Below, one piece after another: positions 32,088-44,102 of a stretch of 64,000 nucleotides of DNA (position 1 is its first letter; each line of letters begins with the position of its first letter). Where the stretch lies: contig JAWZYU010000010.1 in NCBI GenBank assembly GCA_038380435.1, positions 40,520,135-40,584,134 of the forward strand. The letters are read 5' to 3'. A model generated the notes under the pieces. That model had not been told where the DNA came from. It ran no database searches and saw nothing but the letters and a program-made list of their open reading frames with translations. This DNA is from Ryuthela nishihirai. Taxonomy: Eukaryota; Arthropoda; Arachnida; Araneae; Heptathelidae. A program made the position numbers and the translations under genes.

Positions 32088-34856
32088 AATAGAGCTGTGC
32101 ACCAATCCCCAGTGATGATTCACAGAAACGGCCAGGTCTAGCACCTAACGTCTGACCCTGCCTTCTCGTGGTGCAGGCAATTAGTACCTTTCAAAAGAGA
32201 CATTCTCTTTTGGAAGGGAGCAGAAGGGGAAAGCTGCCAACTCAGTGTGGCCTACTGGTCTGGTCATCTATTACCACTTTTTATTTTTTCAACCCAGCTG
32301 AGGAATGATCTACATCACAGGGTCCTGGTGCAGACCATTTATACCCATTAGACTGAACTGGTTTATGGATTTGAACATGATTATGGATCTTGGACTTACT
32401 GCACTGGTAGGCCTCTGTTGAGGGAGAATCTGCTGCTGTGTTTTCTGTTTGCTTGTGGGTTCCCAGCCCTAAATTAACCAAGGCATGGGATACCTTATAT
32501 CAGCTGGTGGATAATCCTGATCAGAGGCAATTGCAGGTACCTGAACTCTCACTTAGCTAGTTGGGTATTGTCAATCCTAAACTGGAGAAATGTGTCTCAG
32601 GCAGGCCCTATGGCTCTTGAAAAGGTCCACTTGAAAAGGTGGTGCCTGAAATTCCTACCAACATTGGTGGGTTGGGTTGTTTTACCTCTGAGCGGCACTT
32701 TTTTGCACACCATGGGCTAAATGGCCAGATCACATGGACCCCGAAGGCTCAGAGAAGGTTGGGGGAGGGGACCCACTGGAACAGCTGTTGGGAGATGGTA
32801 GCCTCCCGTCAAGGCCATCCAGCGTGTTCTTTAATGTGCACAGGGTATGGCTCTCCCGCACACGGGGCCACTGCTTAACGTCCCATCCGACGGACGGCGG
32901 CCTTTCCAAGCCCATCGGTGTCCCCTACTGACCATGGGCAGGGCAGGGAATTTTGTGGAGATAAATCTCAACGCTGACCCAGCTGGGACTCGAACCTGGG
33001 AACTACAGATTACGAGCCTGGCGCGCTACCGACTGAGCCACCCCCGCCCCCCAACATTGGTGACTTCAGCCTTTAGCAGAGGAGGAACAAGTCTTTGCCC
33101 CATGCCTGCGATCAGGGGGCTGTTTGATATTGTTGGCCCTACCTATCTTAATAAACCTAGTTTCTTTAAAAACCCTACTAATCATTTTCTCTCTGCAGGT
33201 ATATAGAATGTGAGGACGTTATACAGAGATTATTCCCTTGATGTCCTCACGCAGGAATTCCAGCATTATAACCTAGATATTCTACACTTGCAAGTGACTA
33301 GATGGACAGGTAAAGGTGATATACTTAAAAAAACTTTAAATTTCTCTTTCCAGGGAGAGAGGATGGAAAGCATCTCCATGGTGTAGGTTTGCTTCTCAGC
33401 ACACACATCAGTGACACTCTTCTAGGATATGAATGCATTAATGAAAGATTTCTTACAGCAAAATTTAAAACAAAAATTAAATATTTGAATGTCATTTGTT
33501 GTTAAGCCCCCAAAGAGGACTCTGATGAGAACAAGAAAGATACGTTTTACAGCCAGCTTCGGGATATTTTGAATTCTGTGAAGGAGATATTTCTCTTGTG
33601 CTAGGTGACTTCAGTGATAAAGTTGGTACTGACTCTAACCTTTGGGCAGGAATTTTAGTTCTCTTTGGCATTCATTGTTCCAATGGCAATGGGGAATGTA
33701 TCCTACAGATAAGTAAACTTAATGGTTTGTGAATAACTAACACATACTACAAACACTGAGACATTTATAAATATACATGGGTTTCACCTGATGAGTTGCA
33801 AAGGAATATGATAGATTATATTTAAATTAACAGCAAATATTCAGTTAGGAATACCAGATCTTACAGAGGAGCTGAAATTGAGTCTGACCATTATCTGGTC
33901 AAAAGTGTTTTGCAGCTGTAGCTTAAGAAATGTTGTGGTGGTTAAAAAAAATTAGCTATAACACTGAATGCTTGAAAGATATAGATATAGCCAAAACATA
34001 CCGTGATAGGATACTTAGTAATTATGACAATCGTAGTTTGGTTACTGCTGAAGTTGAGAAAGAATGGGATCAGTATGAACAGGCTTTTCTTGAAACCAAC
34101 AGTACTCTTTTGTGCAAAAGGGGGCAGTGGAAACAAAATTATTTGAGTGATAAAGCTATGGAATTTATTTCTGAAAGAAGAAAGTGCAAGATTAATCAGA
34201 ATCAACACCCTATGTCCTAACAGAAATGATTACAATGAGCTTCATAAACATGCAAAGGATCAGTTAAGAATCTTTAGCTTGATAGCTTGACTGACAAAGC
34301 TGAGGAAGCAATTAGACAGCACAATGGCAGAGGGTTGTACGAGATTATTGTTTTATATAAAAAGAAACAGACATACACAGGAATTAACGGATAAACATGG
34401 CAAGATGGTTGAAGGTGAGGATTCTGTGATGGCTAGGTGGGCTGAGCATTTTAGAAAAGTTCTAAATAATGATTATTTCTATTCCCATTGTTTGTAATAA
34501 GGATAGATGAATTACTGGCTTTAATAATGGCCCTGTATCACATTCTGAAGTCACTTTGGCTATCTCTAAATTAAAACTGCATAAATCCTCAGGGGTGGAT
34601 GAAATCACCACTGAAATGCTTAGAGCTGGGAACATTTGTGTTGTCACATGGCTGACTGAAATTTCGAATATTTTTTATGATAAAGGTGTTTTTCCTAAAG
34701 ATTTTACTAGAGCTATCATTGTCCCCAATTTTTAAAAAAGGTGATTGCAGTTCTTGTGGTAATTATAGGGGAATTAGTTTACTTTCTGTTCCAGGTAAGT
34801 TCTTTGCATTTATACTTAATAGAATTAAAAATTTGGTAGATGCATGATGAACAATG
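32088..34856 (+). mobile_element. RTE-like LINE, decayed second copy
   Basis: Collinear with 13055-15380 of the first copy. It begins AGAGCTGTGCACCAATCC and continues through the 5' region and a shattered endonuclease (stops at 33502, 33730 and elsewhere). It then keeps an open piece 33930-34220 and reverse-transcriptase scraps (CATAAATCCTCAGGGGTGGATGAAAT, TAATTATAGGGGAATTAG). It stops at AGATGCATGATGAACAATGG, so the palm, YADD box and 3' end are missing. A SINE-1 interrupts it at 32670. Loss of the 3' end implies a later deletion and not ordinary 5' truncation. Confidence 0.88.
32670..33050 (-). mobile_element. SINE-1, antisense, full length, nested in a LINE
   Basis: Flanked by CCAACATTGGTG (32658-32669 and 33051-33062). 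On the - strand it starts GGGGCGGGGGTGGCTCAGTC with intact A and B boxes and ends GGTAAAACAACCCAACCCA. Very similar to the 1404 copy, so young relative to the decayed LINE it entered. Confidence 0.95.
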
Positions 34857-37800
34857 GAGAAGGAAAAGAAAAATCTATAAACCAATAACCTGATATTTGT
34901 TTACAAACAAGGACTCTCTTAAACACTAATGCTTGAAACAACATTTTACTTCCTCAATGGTGAGAAGTTTGCCCCTAAAAATCACTTATTCTAGCAAAAG
35001 GACTGACAAACTCAGCTTCATGCTTCTCAACTAATGCTTGTGCTGCAAATATTTGTCTAGTCCATTAACCACAGATTCCTCTTGGTGAAAAAAAAGAATG
35101 AAAAAAAAAAAACAATGTTTTTTCGACTAATTTTTATTTGTTTTACCAGTTATGTCTATAAAAGCATGCTTCATAGGCTAATCAAAGAAATTTCCTTGAT
35201 AAAATTGGTCCAATTTTTATCTGTATAACATTGAAGTTCATCAAATGTTAAATATTCATTATTTCCCCGATCAATAAAATGTAAACAGTTCAGGCTTCAG
35301 CCAGAATTCAGAACTCCCTTTTCCTGACATCTTGTTCTACTGCAGAAAATGTATTTCATCTAAAAATCCAAAAAATATTCTTCATTGTACTCAATAAAAT
35401 GTTTAACAAAAATTCTGTTCTCTGGCATAACACACAATTTATTGGAAATACTTTGCTACATAGCTATAATTTTAAAAGCAAAATTTTTTCATAAAATAAA
35501 TGCACAGAACTTTTTTGTTTTATTCAGAAAAAAAAAATTCACTGACAAATGTCATTTGAATGCTCAGTCATTCTCCCTTGTTTGCATAAAGTGCTTCTTT
35601 ACAACTCTCACATAAGTGTTCTACAACAGTGGCTTATATTCCCAGTTAGCTTGCAGGTGATGGCTGTGGTTAGCATTGTGAAATTTTCAGAATAAGTTTC
35701 AGTTTTATAGTCAATTAAAAGCAAAGAGATATCATTCCATGTTCCACCAATATATCTAAAGAATAAAATTGATTATGGAATAGAAATCCTCCACTGCAGA
35801 TTCCCATCATAGGTGTTCTGCAACTGACTTTCATTTCTTGTTAGTGAAGGGAATGGTTGTGGTTAACACTGTGACATTTTCTGAATCAGTTTTAGTTTTG
35901 CAGCTATTTAATATTAAAAACGAATATTGTTTCATGTGCCATCAATATATATATCTAATGAATAAAAATGACTACAGAATAAAAATTTAAAGGCAAAATC
36001 AAATTACTATTTTGCTGAATGATGTACATTTCTTCAAAACAAAAAAAATATCCCACAATCAATTAACAAAATTAATATTTTTGAAAAAAAAAATAATGAA
36101 AAAAATCTAGAATTTATTTCCAATCAATAATTGAATTACAAAGTGTTTATATTTGTTTATATTGTTGTATGTTTTTAGTTTCATAGCAAATACACAGTAC
36201 CATCAGCTCAATGCATCACCCCACCAAACTGGAACCATGTGGGATTAACTAACATATTCATTAAATAATTGAACAAATAAGTCAACAAGTAAATGTTTTA
36301 GTTTCATATCCAATTTATCAAATTGAATATCAAACTATTATTTTATAATTAAGAACATATATTTTTTGTAAACAAATTCAGAACAAAATCTTCAATATAA
36401 AAGCAAAAACAGTAGGGAAAGACACAATATCCTTCGGAATAGTTGTATGACAATATTTTATTAGCTGATGACCACAATTTACAGAAGAATATATTTGAAT
36501 ATGTTATATTGTTCCTGTTTCTCTTAAATTAGATCATTTCAGTTACAATCTGCAGATTTTTAACATCTTTGAACAATCTGATGATGGATATAAAAATTAT
36601 CCAAAATCGCAATAAGTGTGCAACTATCATGCAAGTGCAGTGAACTGTTATAACTTGTTTCTAATATCATTTTAAGCATCCAAGTTTTATATTTTTTTCT
36701 ATAAAGTGTGATCAGCTAACAAAAAATTGCCATATAATTATTTCCAAAGGTTATGGTGCCTTTTTCAAATGTGTTCATTTTTGTGTCAAAAACATTGTTC
36801 TTATAATACCCAAACTGTTATAATAACATTTTCTACAGTAATACCCATGGTAAAAGTGTTTATTTACATATTTTTGAAAAAGGAATGGTTTCACTCAATT
36901 TTCTTTTAACATAGAAACCAAATTCTGGGTTCCAATGAACTTCAAAGCTTTAATATATCAAGTAAAAGTAATAAATAACTGCCAACATTTCTTAAAACTA
37001 ATGCATTTAACCCAAAAAAACAGCAACTGTCATTTCAAACAATTATGACTATTTAGTAATTTTGCATTTTTTAATAGCTAACTCTTTCAAGGCAACTTTT
37101 AAAATTACTAAATACAACAGGTTTATGAAACATGTGCATGCAAACACTGGCATATTTAAACTATGTTGAAACTGACATGTACCAACATTGCCAAAACTAA
37201 TGTTGGAATCTAACAGATGGCTAGAACATATTAATAACATTTTACTCTATAATTTCCCACCAGTTACTTTTAAATGAGATGTCAGGACACATAAGTAGAT
37301 TTGGTATATGTGTTGAATCCATAAGGTTAAATGACCATTGAACTTTTAAAAAATTGGATATATCACTTATAGTGAATATGGAATGCTCACTTTCAAAGAG
37401 AATGAAGTGTTTATTTTCCACTATTAAGAACCTGCTAACAGTGGAAACTTGAACTAATGGAATGGGAAAATGTAAATAATATTTTATTAGTACCTATATA
37501 AAATAGGGTAAATGCAAAAATATTTTACAGCACCTATGGAATACAAATAACATTTTTCATTTATCTCTTAAAATGTAAACACTCTTGACCTCACAATCTA
37601 ACATCAAAATTTCTAGCATAAAATAGATCATTTGCGATATTTATTTAAATTTTGGTATTTTCCACTTTTCCACTATTAGAGATACTGGAAGTCAGAAAAT
37701 GTAAATTGTAATATTTCATTAATATCTATCCAACCCAAAAAGAATTTTTAATTTATTTCTAAAAACAAAACAAAATTAACAGTTACAGATAGATCACAAA

Positions 37801-38451
37801 GGAAAAACATTAGCTTTTTTTTTGCAAGGGTATCCAAACACTAATAATTCAGTGGTTTAATAAATAATTAAATCACTGAATAGGGTTGGAGGTGGGGGTA
37901 GTAAACAAGTGTTTACCTAGAGCAGTACAAACCCTTAAAATCCTTTGATGGTAATCATATTGATATGAACAATCCTGTGAAGCCACATCATTATGTACTT
38001 CAACAGGCAGAAGCTGAGGGTAATATTAAAAAACAATTCAAAGTGACTAAATCTAGCCAACAGAAAAATTATTAGTGATAAGTGGTAAGTTTGTTGTTAC
38101 ATCCAGTGACCATTTCATTGCCATGAAAGAGAAATGATAAATGGTATACAAGGACATTTACATTGTATGAAATAGTATGCTGTTTGGGAGTTTTAAAATT
38201 TGCACTAGCAAGTGTGCATTGCTTTTGCTCCTTGAGAGCTACAGAAGAGGAGGAAAATAATATTATAGAGGAACATATGAAGCTTAAAAAAACATGATGA
38301 ATGAATGCAATCCTCTAGGAAAGTATTCCTACTTGTGTGGTAAAGCCTATCTGAGAATATCATAATGCTAAAAAAAATATATCAGAGTTAAATCTCTATG
38401 TTGTAAGTGATGTTGATTTTCCTTGATTGATATCTCTGTACAAACTTATTT
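34857..38451 (-). other. RFX7-like intron, AT-rich, one tandem duplication
   Basis: No genes recognised. A diverged tandem pair with a spacing of about 196 bases occupies about 35617-36000. Landmarks are GTGTTCTACAAC at 35617 and GTGTTCTGCAAC at 35813, GGCTGTGGTTAGCATTGTGA versus GGTTGTGGTTAACACTGTGA, and CAATATATCTAAAGAATAAA versus TATATATCTAATGAATAAA. Further weak repetition (TTTTCCACTATTA) occurs at about 37417 and 37667. Confidence 0.5.
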
Positions 38452-38645
38452 TTCTAAATGGCTGAGTGGTTAGTACACTTGACTCCTGATTGAAGGACCT
38501 GGATTTGAGCCCAGGTAAGGCACAGATATTTCTTTATTTGTGTTGTTTTTCTGCTGTCTTGACTTGCAGACCTTCACTATGGCATATTATACTGACAAGC
38601 TCCTATCAAGCTTCTGTGGCAAGCAGCTACTTGGGGACTAAATTA
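38452..38645 (+). mobile_element. SINE-2, sense
   Basis: Head TGGCTGAGTGGTTAGTACAC, ACTCCTGATTGAAGGACCTG and B box GGATTTGAGCCC, then GGCATATTATACTGACAAGC and GTGGCAAGCAGCTACTTGGG. Diverged but complete. No clear target duplication. Confidence 0.85.
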
Positions 38646-39537
38646 ATTTAATAATATTTTCACCCAAAATTTTTCAAAACACTGTTTCTGCATCTTTAGA
38701 TCATTTCTATCTTTTAAACACATTATCTTTATGGATGCAATAAAAAATAAAATATAGAAATGGAATTTTACCCTTATCTTGTGATTGTTTAACCTTTATT
38801 AAAATAACATAAATTCCCTTTACACAAATGTAATGAATTCTAGAAAGCAAATGAAATCATAGCGAATATTTTGTTTGCATGATTTTTTACTTTAGCATAA
38901 ATGCATAATTTTTCCTTTTAGAGTTAAGGAATAAAAATATTTTAACGTGTGTCCAAATAAAATTTATCTTTGGAAACTGAAACAAAATAACAGTTACACA
39001 AGAAAAAATCCTACATAATAAGTATTTATTATGCAAGTGTTTTTCAGGTATTAAAAAATAATTCTTAGATGATAGTAAAATTTCGAAAGCAATATTTCAG
39101 AGCAAATCTACCAGTGTAAAAGTTATCAATGAGCAAAGCAATACTCTTAACTCTTTATGCAATCAACAGTTACTAGACTTGTTTTTCAGCTCCCACTTGT
39201 TGCTCTTAAGATAATGTTTTGTGTGTGCACATTTTTAAGAAATATCTCAATACTTATTAATGGTGAATTCCAAAACATTATTTTTAATATTGTTATTTGC
39301 CCTTTAAATGCCAAATTCTTAATTTTTAGTTTAGTGGACCAACACATAGCATTAGTAATAGGGCAAAGCAGCAATCAATTACTTGAAGAGAAAATATTGG
39401 ATTTCATTTCAAGATGCCTACTATTATAGGTACTTATACTGTTGCTTTTTGAATTAAATATTATGCTATTGAATTCATTGCCACAAAGAATTTTCAAAAA
39501 GTACAAAATTAAAATAAATCAGATTAATAATATTTAC
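38646..39537 (-). other. RFX7-like intron, nothing recognised
   Basis: AT-rich sequence downstream of the 39.5-kb exon. Open frames on both strands at 39157-39429 overlap each other, lack family resemblance and have no splice context, so I take them as chance. Confidence 0.4.
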
Positions 39538-39742
39538 CACTATCCTCTTCTTGCTTGACAGCTGAAGAAAGGACTGTAAGAGCAGCTATGGATCGGCAAT
39601 CTACATATAAATTATGCACAAGGTAGCATGCTAATTCAGGCAATGATGTAAATTTTTCACCAAATAATTTTTCAGCCCATTGAAAAATAAGATGACAAGA
39701 AGCATTATTGATTTCATCTGATTCTCTACTAGGCAAATTTTC
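39538..39742 (-). CDS. RFX7: RFX5/RFX7-family exon, helical region after the DNA-binding domain
   Basis: A 205-base exon between acceptor CCATTTGTAG|GA and donor GATAGTG|GTAAAT, in phase with both neighbouring exons. It encodes 68 residues including SCHLIFQWAEKLF and FTSLPELACYLV, then NLYVDCRSIAALTVLSSAV. From memory this aligns with the human RFX5 segment ALTCDWAERIL...SFSSIVEVARFLL...ARSAHAHVLKAM that follows the DNA-binding domain. The start is not an initiator: the exon continues a reading frame from 51.8 kb. A short hAT MITE lies about 200 bases upstream. Confidence 0.85.
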
Positions 39743-39952
39743 CTACAAATGGATAAATCAAAATTAAAGTCAGATTTAAAGCTTTAATAAATTGTAAGAA
39801 AAAAATAAGCTTTTTCATTTGTTAACATGCATAGTCCAACATACTAACCAAACACTAGAGCAAAATTTGTAAGCTAAAACAATGTTTATAGAATTCTTAT
39901 TTACATATTTATTTCACTATTTTTGAAGCTGAAGGAAATCAATTACCTAGAA

Positions 39953-40156
39953 TAGGTGTTCTCAATGAGGGGTATGGGGGTACGCAGTAAAATTTTTTAG
40001 GGAACGCCACGAGAGCTCAAAAGTCGCTAGATATACGTTTCATTTTATTCCCATTGTTATACTATAACTCTAGTTTTATCTATCTATACAAGGGGTATGC
40101 CAGTTACATACACATTTCCAGGGGGTATGTGAAGCATAAAAGGTTGAGAACCACTG
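39953..40156. mobile_element. hAT-type MITE, 204 bases, with 8-bp target duplication
   Basis: Flanked by ACCTAGAA at 39945-39952 and 40157-40164. The right end reads (reverse complement) CAGTGGTTCTCAACC and the left end TAGGTGTTCTCAATG, so the TIRs are imperfect but clear. The CAGTGGTTCTCAA end is typical of hAT MITEs. The interior has GGGGTATG in both orientations near the ends. It lies in the RFX7-like intron. Confidence 0.9.
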
Positions 40157-40164
40157 ACCTAGAA

Positions 40165-41229
40165 TATTAATTCCAATGGCAATTTTTTATTTGTTTACAC
40201 TTCTCAAAAAAAAAGTAGTTGCAATATTGAGTTAATTTCAATTTTTCACAGTTCTTTAAAAGTCTAAGGGTTATATGAATAAAAAAACATAAAAATTGTG
40301 AACTAATATTTTCAACATGACTGATGTGTCAACTTCTGATTCATGAACTGTAATTTCTTTGTTGCTTCTGTCCTTGGGGACAGAATGAATTTTTACTGTT
40401 TTGTTATGGGTTGTGGTTAATCTCTGGTGGACTGACAGTTAATTTATAGTATGATTTTTATGTATGATTTTCCATGCTTCTGAGGGGATTCAAATGTTGT
40501 TATGGAAGTTTTTCATAATTTTTCTAGCATTGCTGTGCTTTTTATAGTGTGAAATGTTTTTTTTATATAAAATTGATTTTATGCATTACTCTTGGTTGGT
40601 TCTGTTTAACATTTTCTAATTTTTTGAATTGGTGAGAGTATCCTACATTTTTTCTAATTTCATAAATGAAGTTTCCTTTTTCATTGTCTTTGGATTGGAT
40701 GAAAATCTGAAAAGCTCCCTAAAATACTGAGCAGAAGGCCACTTTTTCAATGTTAAGGGCTGGTAGCGATTTTCAGGAATGACATTAGGAATATTGGCTT
40801 AATTCAAGTTTTCTTTCTTAGCTTGATTCTACACGAAAAACCCAACATTTACTCTATATTGGTGTCAAATCTTGTTATTAATTTTGCTTTAGTAAAAAAA
40901 AAATTGAAAAATTATTTTTTAACCCTTTGTTCAAAGAATTTTTAATGGTTAACTACTATAACTTATTTTTCTATATATATATTTTACAAATTCATTTCTG
41001 TTCATTCACTTGTGTAATTTACTGTATATGAAAAAGTTGTATATGTATATCATACAATCAAAATATGATTTTCAACGAAGATCGATCACATTACATGATG
41101 CTAATTTCATATACCTATATACCTCATTGACATGCAACTCACAATAAATAAATTGTGGCAACAATATATGTGGCTCAACAGTTATATGCATATCATTTTG
41201 TCAGTACGAATTAATATGATACACCACCA
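40165..41229 (-). other. Intron, AT-rich, nothing recognised
   Basis: Long T-rich stretches and no convincing coding frame, repeat unit or inverted pair. Confidence 0.4.
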
Positions 41230-42790
41230 AGGATTGACAGGTTTTGGGAAGAACACTTTGCTGCCCTTTCCAATGCCCGCTATTGCGAGTCAAATTATAA
41301 AGATGTGAAAAGCCAGAGGATTCAACATTTCCGAAAAGGCTTTGGGTTGGGTTGTTTTACCTCTGAGCGGCACTTTTTTGCACACCATGGGCTAAATGGC
41401 CAGGTCACATGGACCCCGAAGGCTCAGAGAAGGTTGGGGGAGGGGACCCACTGGAACAGCTGTTGGGAGACAGATGGTAGCCTCCCGTCAAGGCCATCCA
41501 GCGTGTTCTTTAACGTGTACAGGGTATGGCTCTCCCGCACACGGGGCCATGGCTTAACGTCCCATCCGACGGACGGCGGCCTTTCCAAGCCCATCGGTGT
41601 CCCCTACTGACCGTGGGCAGGGCGGGGAATTTTGCGGAGATATTTGAAAAGGCATCTATGTGGTGAAGAAGTATATATAAGATGAAACCCTTGAAGTGGT
41701 TGCAGGTAAGTCAAACAAGTATAGTGCACAACTACACACCAATGTTTATCAAGAAGGTCTACACAATGCTCAGTGGACAAAACTCTGCAACCCAGAGAAT
41801 GGCTGCCAAAGCCACAAAGGTCCACAATATTATCCAAGACAATCTTCGCTTATAGCACACATAAGTACACAAGTTGCTGCCTTGTCACATGACAGAATGG
41901 CATAACAACTGCCACAACCTATATTAGCATTACCTGCCAGGTGACAAGTGGAAAACTGTGGCTACAGTGGATGAGGGATAAGTCTGCCTAGACAACTGCA
42001 ATGAGTCTCAATCAACAGTCTACCTAGACAACTGCAATAAGTTCCAATCAACAAGTTCCAATTTCTTTGGTCGATTAGTGGACAATATATTATCAACCAA
42101 TTGATCAAAGAGCCTATTGCAAATGGAACAGAGAACGTGCCAAAAGTTTTCCCAAAGGTTTCCTGGTTACTTCTGGTTACAGCTATAATGTGAAGTTGCA
42201 AATATAGAGGGCAAAAAGAACACCAGTGAACTCCCTCTACTATCAGACAAATGTTCTGGAGTCAATATGCTGAGTGAATTGTCTGCCTTCTGTGGTATAG
42301 ATGTCAACATTGTATGGTTGCATCAAGACAAAGCATCAAGTCATACCTCAGCATATACACACTTCAATGAATGGCTGAGGCAATCAGAATACATGCTATT
42401 ACCATTCAAGGACTTCCTGTGAAGTCACCAGAAACTTTGCCCAGGACTTCTGTGCATGTGGACTCTTGAAATGAGCTCTGGGTAAACATCAATAATGGAC
42501 TATTGATGGATTGTGGAAAGCTTGTAAAGAGGAATGGGACTGATTAGATATGGCAGTGCTTTACAGAAGCCCACAACAATGGAAGATACACTGTAGGGCA
42601 ATTGTTGTACAACAGGGAACCAGGTCGAGAATGAATGATGGTGCCATTAAGGTGTGTGATGAGATTTTATGAGTACAGTCTTAACTTTAAACAACTGTCT
42701 TAATTCTTTGAGAGCTTGGTGCTATGCCCCTACCACACATATCCTTTTGTCAAGATGCTGAAGACTGTAAAATTACAAACTCATATAACA
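41230..42790 (+). pseudogene. Mariner/Tc1-like transposon relic
   Basis: Decayed transposase text on the + strand: a paired HTH-like N-terminal part interrupted by SINE-1, NTMLSGQNSATQRMAAKATKVHNI-like text in shifted frames, then HQDKASSHTSAYTHFNEWL at about 42329. After it come LLPFKDF and a C-terminal WKACKEEWD-like block near 42518. HQDKASSHTS corresponds to the HxDNAxxH block around the second catalytic Asp. TIRs were not identified, so the limits are approximate. Confidence 0.55.
41341..41642 (-). mobile_element. SINE-1, antisense, 5' truncated, nested in a transposon
   Basis: Flanked by GAAAAGGC (41333-41340 and about 41646-41653). On the - strand it lacks the tRNA head and ends GGTAAAACAACCCAACCCAAA. 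Nearly identical to the 32670 copy over the shared length. It interrupts the mariner relic, so it is younger than that element. Confidence 0.9.
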
Positions 42791-44102
42791 TTTCAGCTAA
42801 ATATGATGGATGGTAGGTGGATCACTATCAAGCTCAAAGTGTTCAAAAACAATTATCAACTTTAAAGATATTAAAAATTGTTTTCTACCTTTATCATTGG
42901 CAATGTATCATGGGAGATGAAACATTTCATCTCCCTGGATGAATTTATAAACAACCCTTTCATTTCATTCAAGTCACAATTAACTTTAAAGATATTTAAA
43001 AAATGTTACCTATCTTCATCATCAGAGATTAACTATTCCATCTCCACGATCCATTACAAACAATCCTCAACCCTTCCAATGTCCACACCATATGTAAATG
43101 TTGGGTACTGGGAAATTTGTTCAACAACGTTTATTCAATAAAATTTTATATGAAACAGAAAGCAGTTTGATGAAATTTTGTTTGAAACAGATTTTTTCGA
43201 AATGGAAATATGTTTGATGGAATTTTGTTCAAAACGGAAATTTGTTTGAAACATAATGATATTTTAGGAAAAGTGTCAGGATGACTAAATCTCTCCAGTG
43301 TGAAAGATTTTGATGTGGTTTCCAACAGAGAACTGGATGGGGTAGTTTTTACTTTCCTTTAATATGTTGTGTGCATTTGATTTTATGTGAAAATGCAAAT
43401 AGCCATGCTCTTTGAAACAGTAATATCAGAAGTGTTGGATCTAGAGGACAAGAATTTGGAGGCCATGGACCCCCTCTTTCAGAATATTAATAACTGGAAA
43501 AAAATATTGATATATATTTATATATATTTTGCATAAATATTTGAAAGAGCACAAAAACAGAAGGAAAAAATTATATACAGGAACTCTGTTTCAGTTCCTT
43601 CTGATCATTTGGCTTTCTCCCAAAACCTAAAATGCTTATCCATGTATCCACTAGATCTTGGATATCAGAAAAGACCTACACTGAGTAATCGTTGAAGTCA
43701 GTGTAATTGTTTGAAGTTAGTGCCACATTGATATAATGTGACCACCCCATGTTATGTCAAGGGAAGTTAATTTCTAGAGTAAGTATATTGTGAGGAAAAT
43801 GTGGTGGAGGATAAGTTAAAGATCTTAGAAATTTAGATAGATTTGATTATTTCCAAAATATTTTTACAGTATTTAAGCAGGTATGGAAGTTTAAACCTTT
43901 CAGAGCAGCAATCTGTTCTAAGAAATTTACCAAAAAAAAAAAATGAACATTGGAGTAATTATTTACATGCACTTTTAAAATATGTTTTGCTTTGAAAAAA
44001 TACATGAACTGCATTGAAATAATACTTCCTATTTCAGTTTCAATTAACTTCATATGGCTAAGACTGCTATTGTTATATGTTCAAACTTCCAGAATTCTTT
44101 AA

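Noticed and set aside
39157..39429. 90-codon + strand frame and its antisense near the RFX7-like exon
   Set aside because: Hydrophobic chance translation of AT-rich intron; no splice context or family match.
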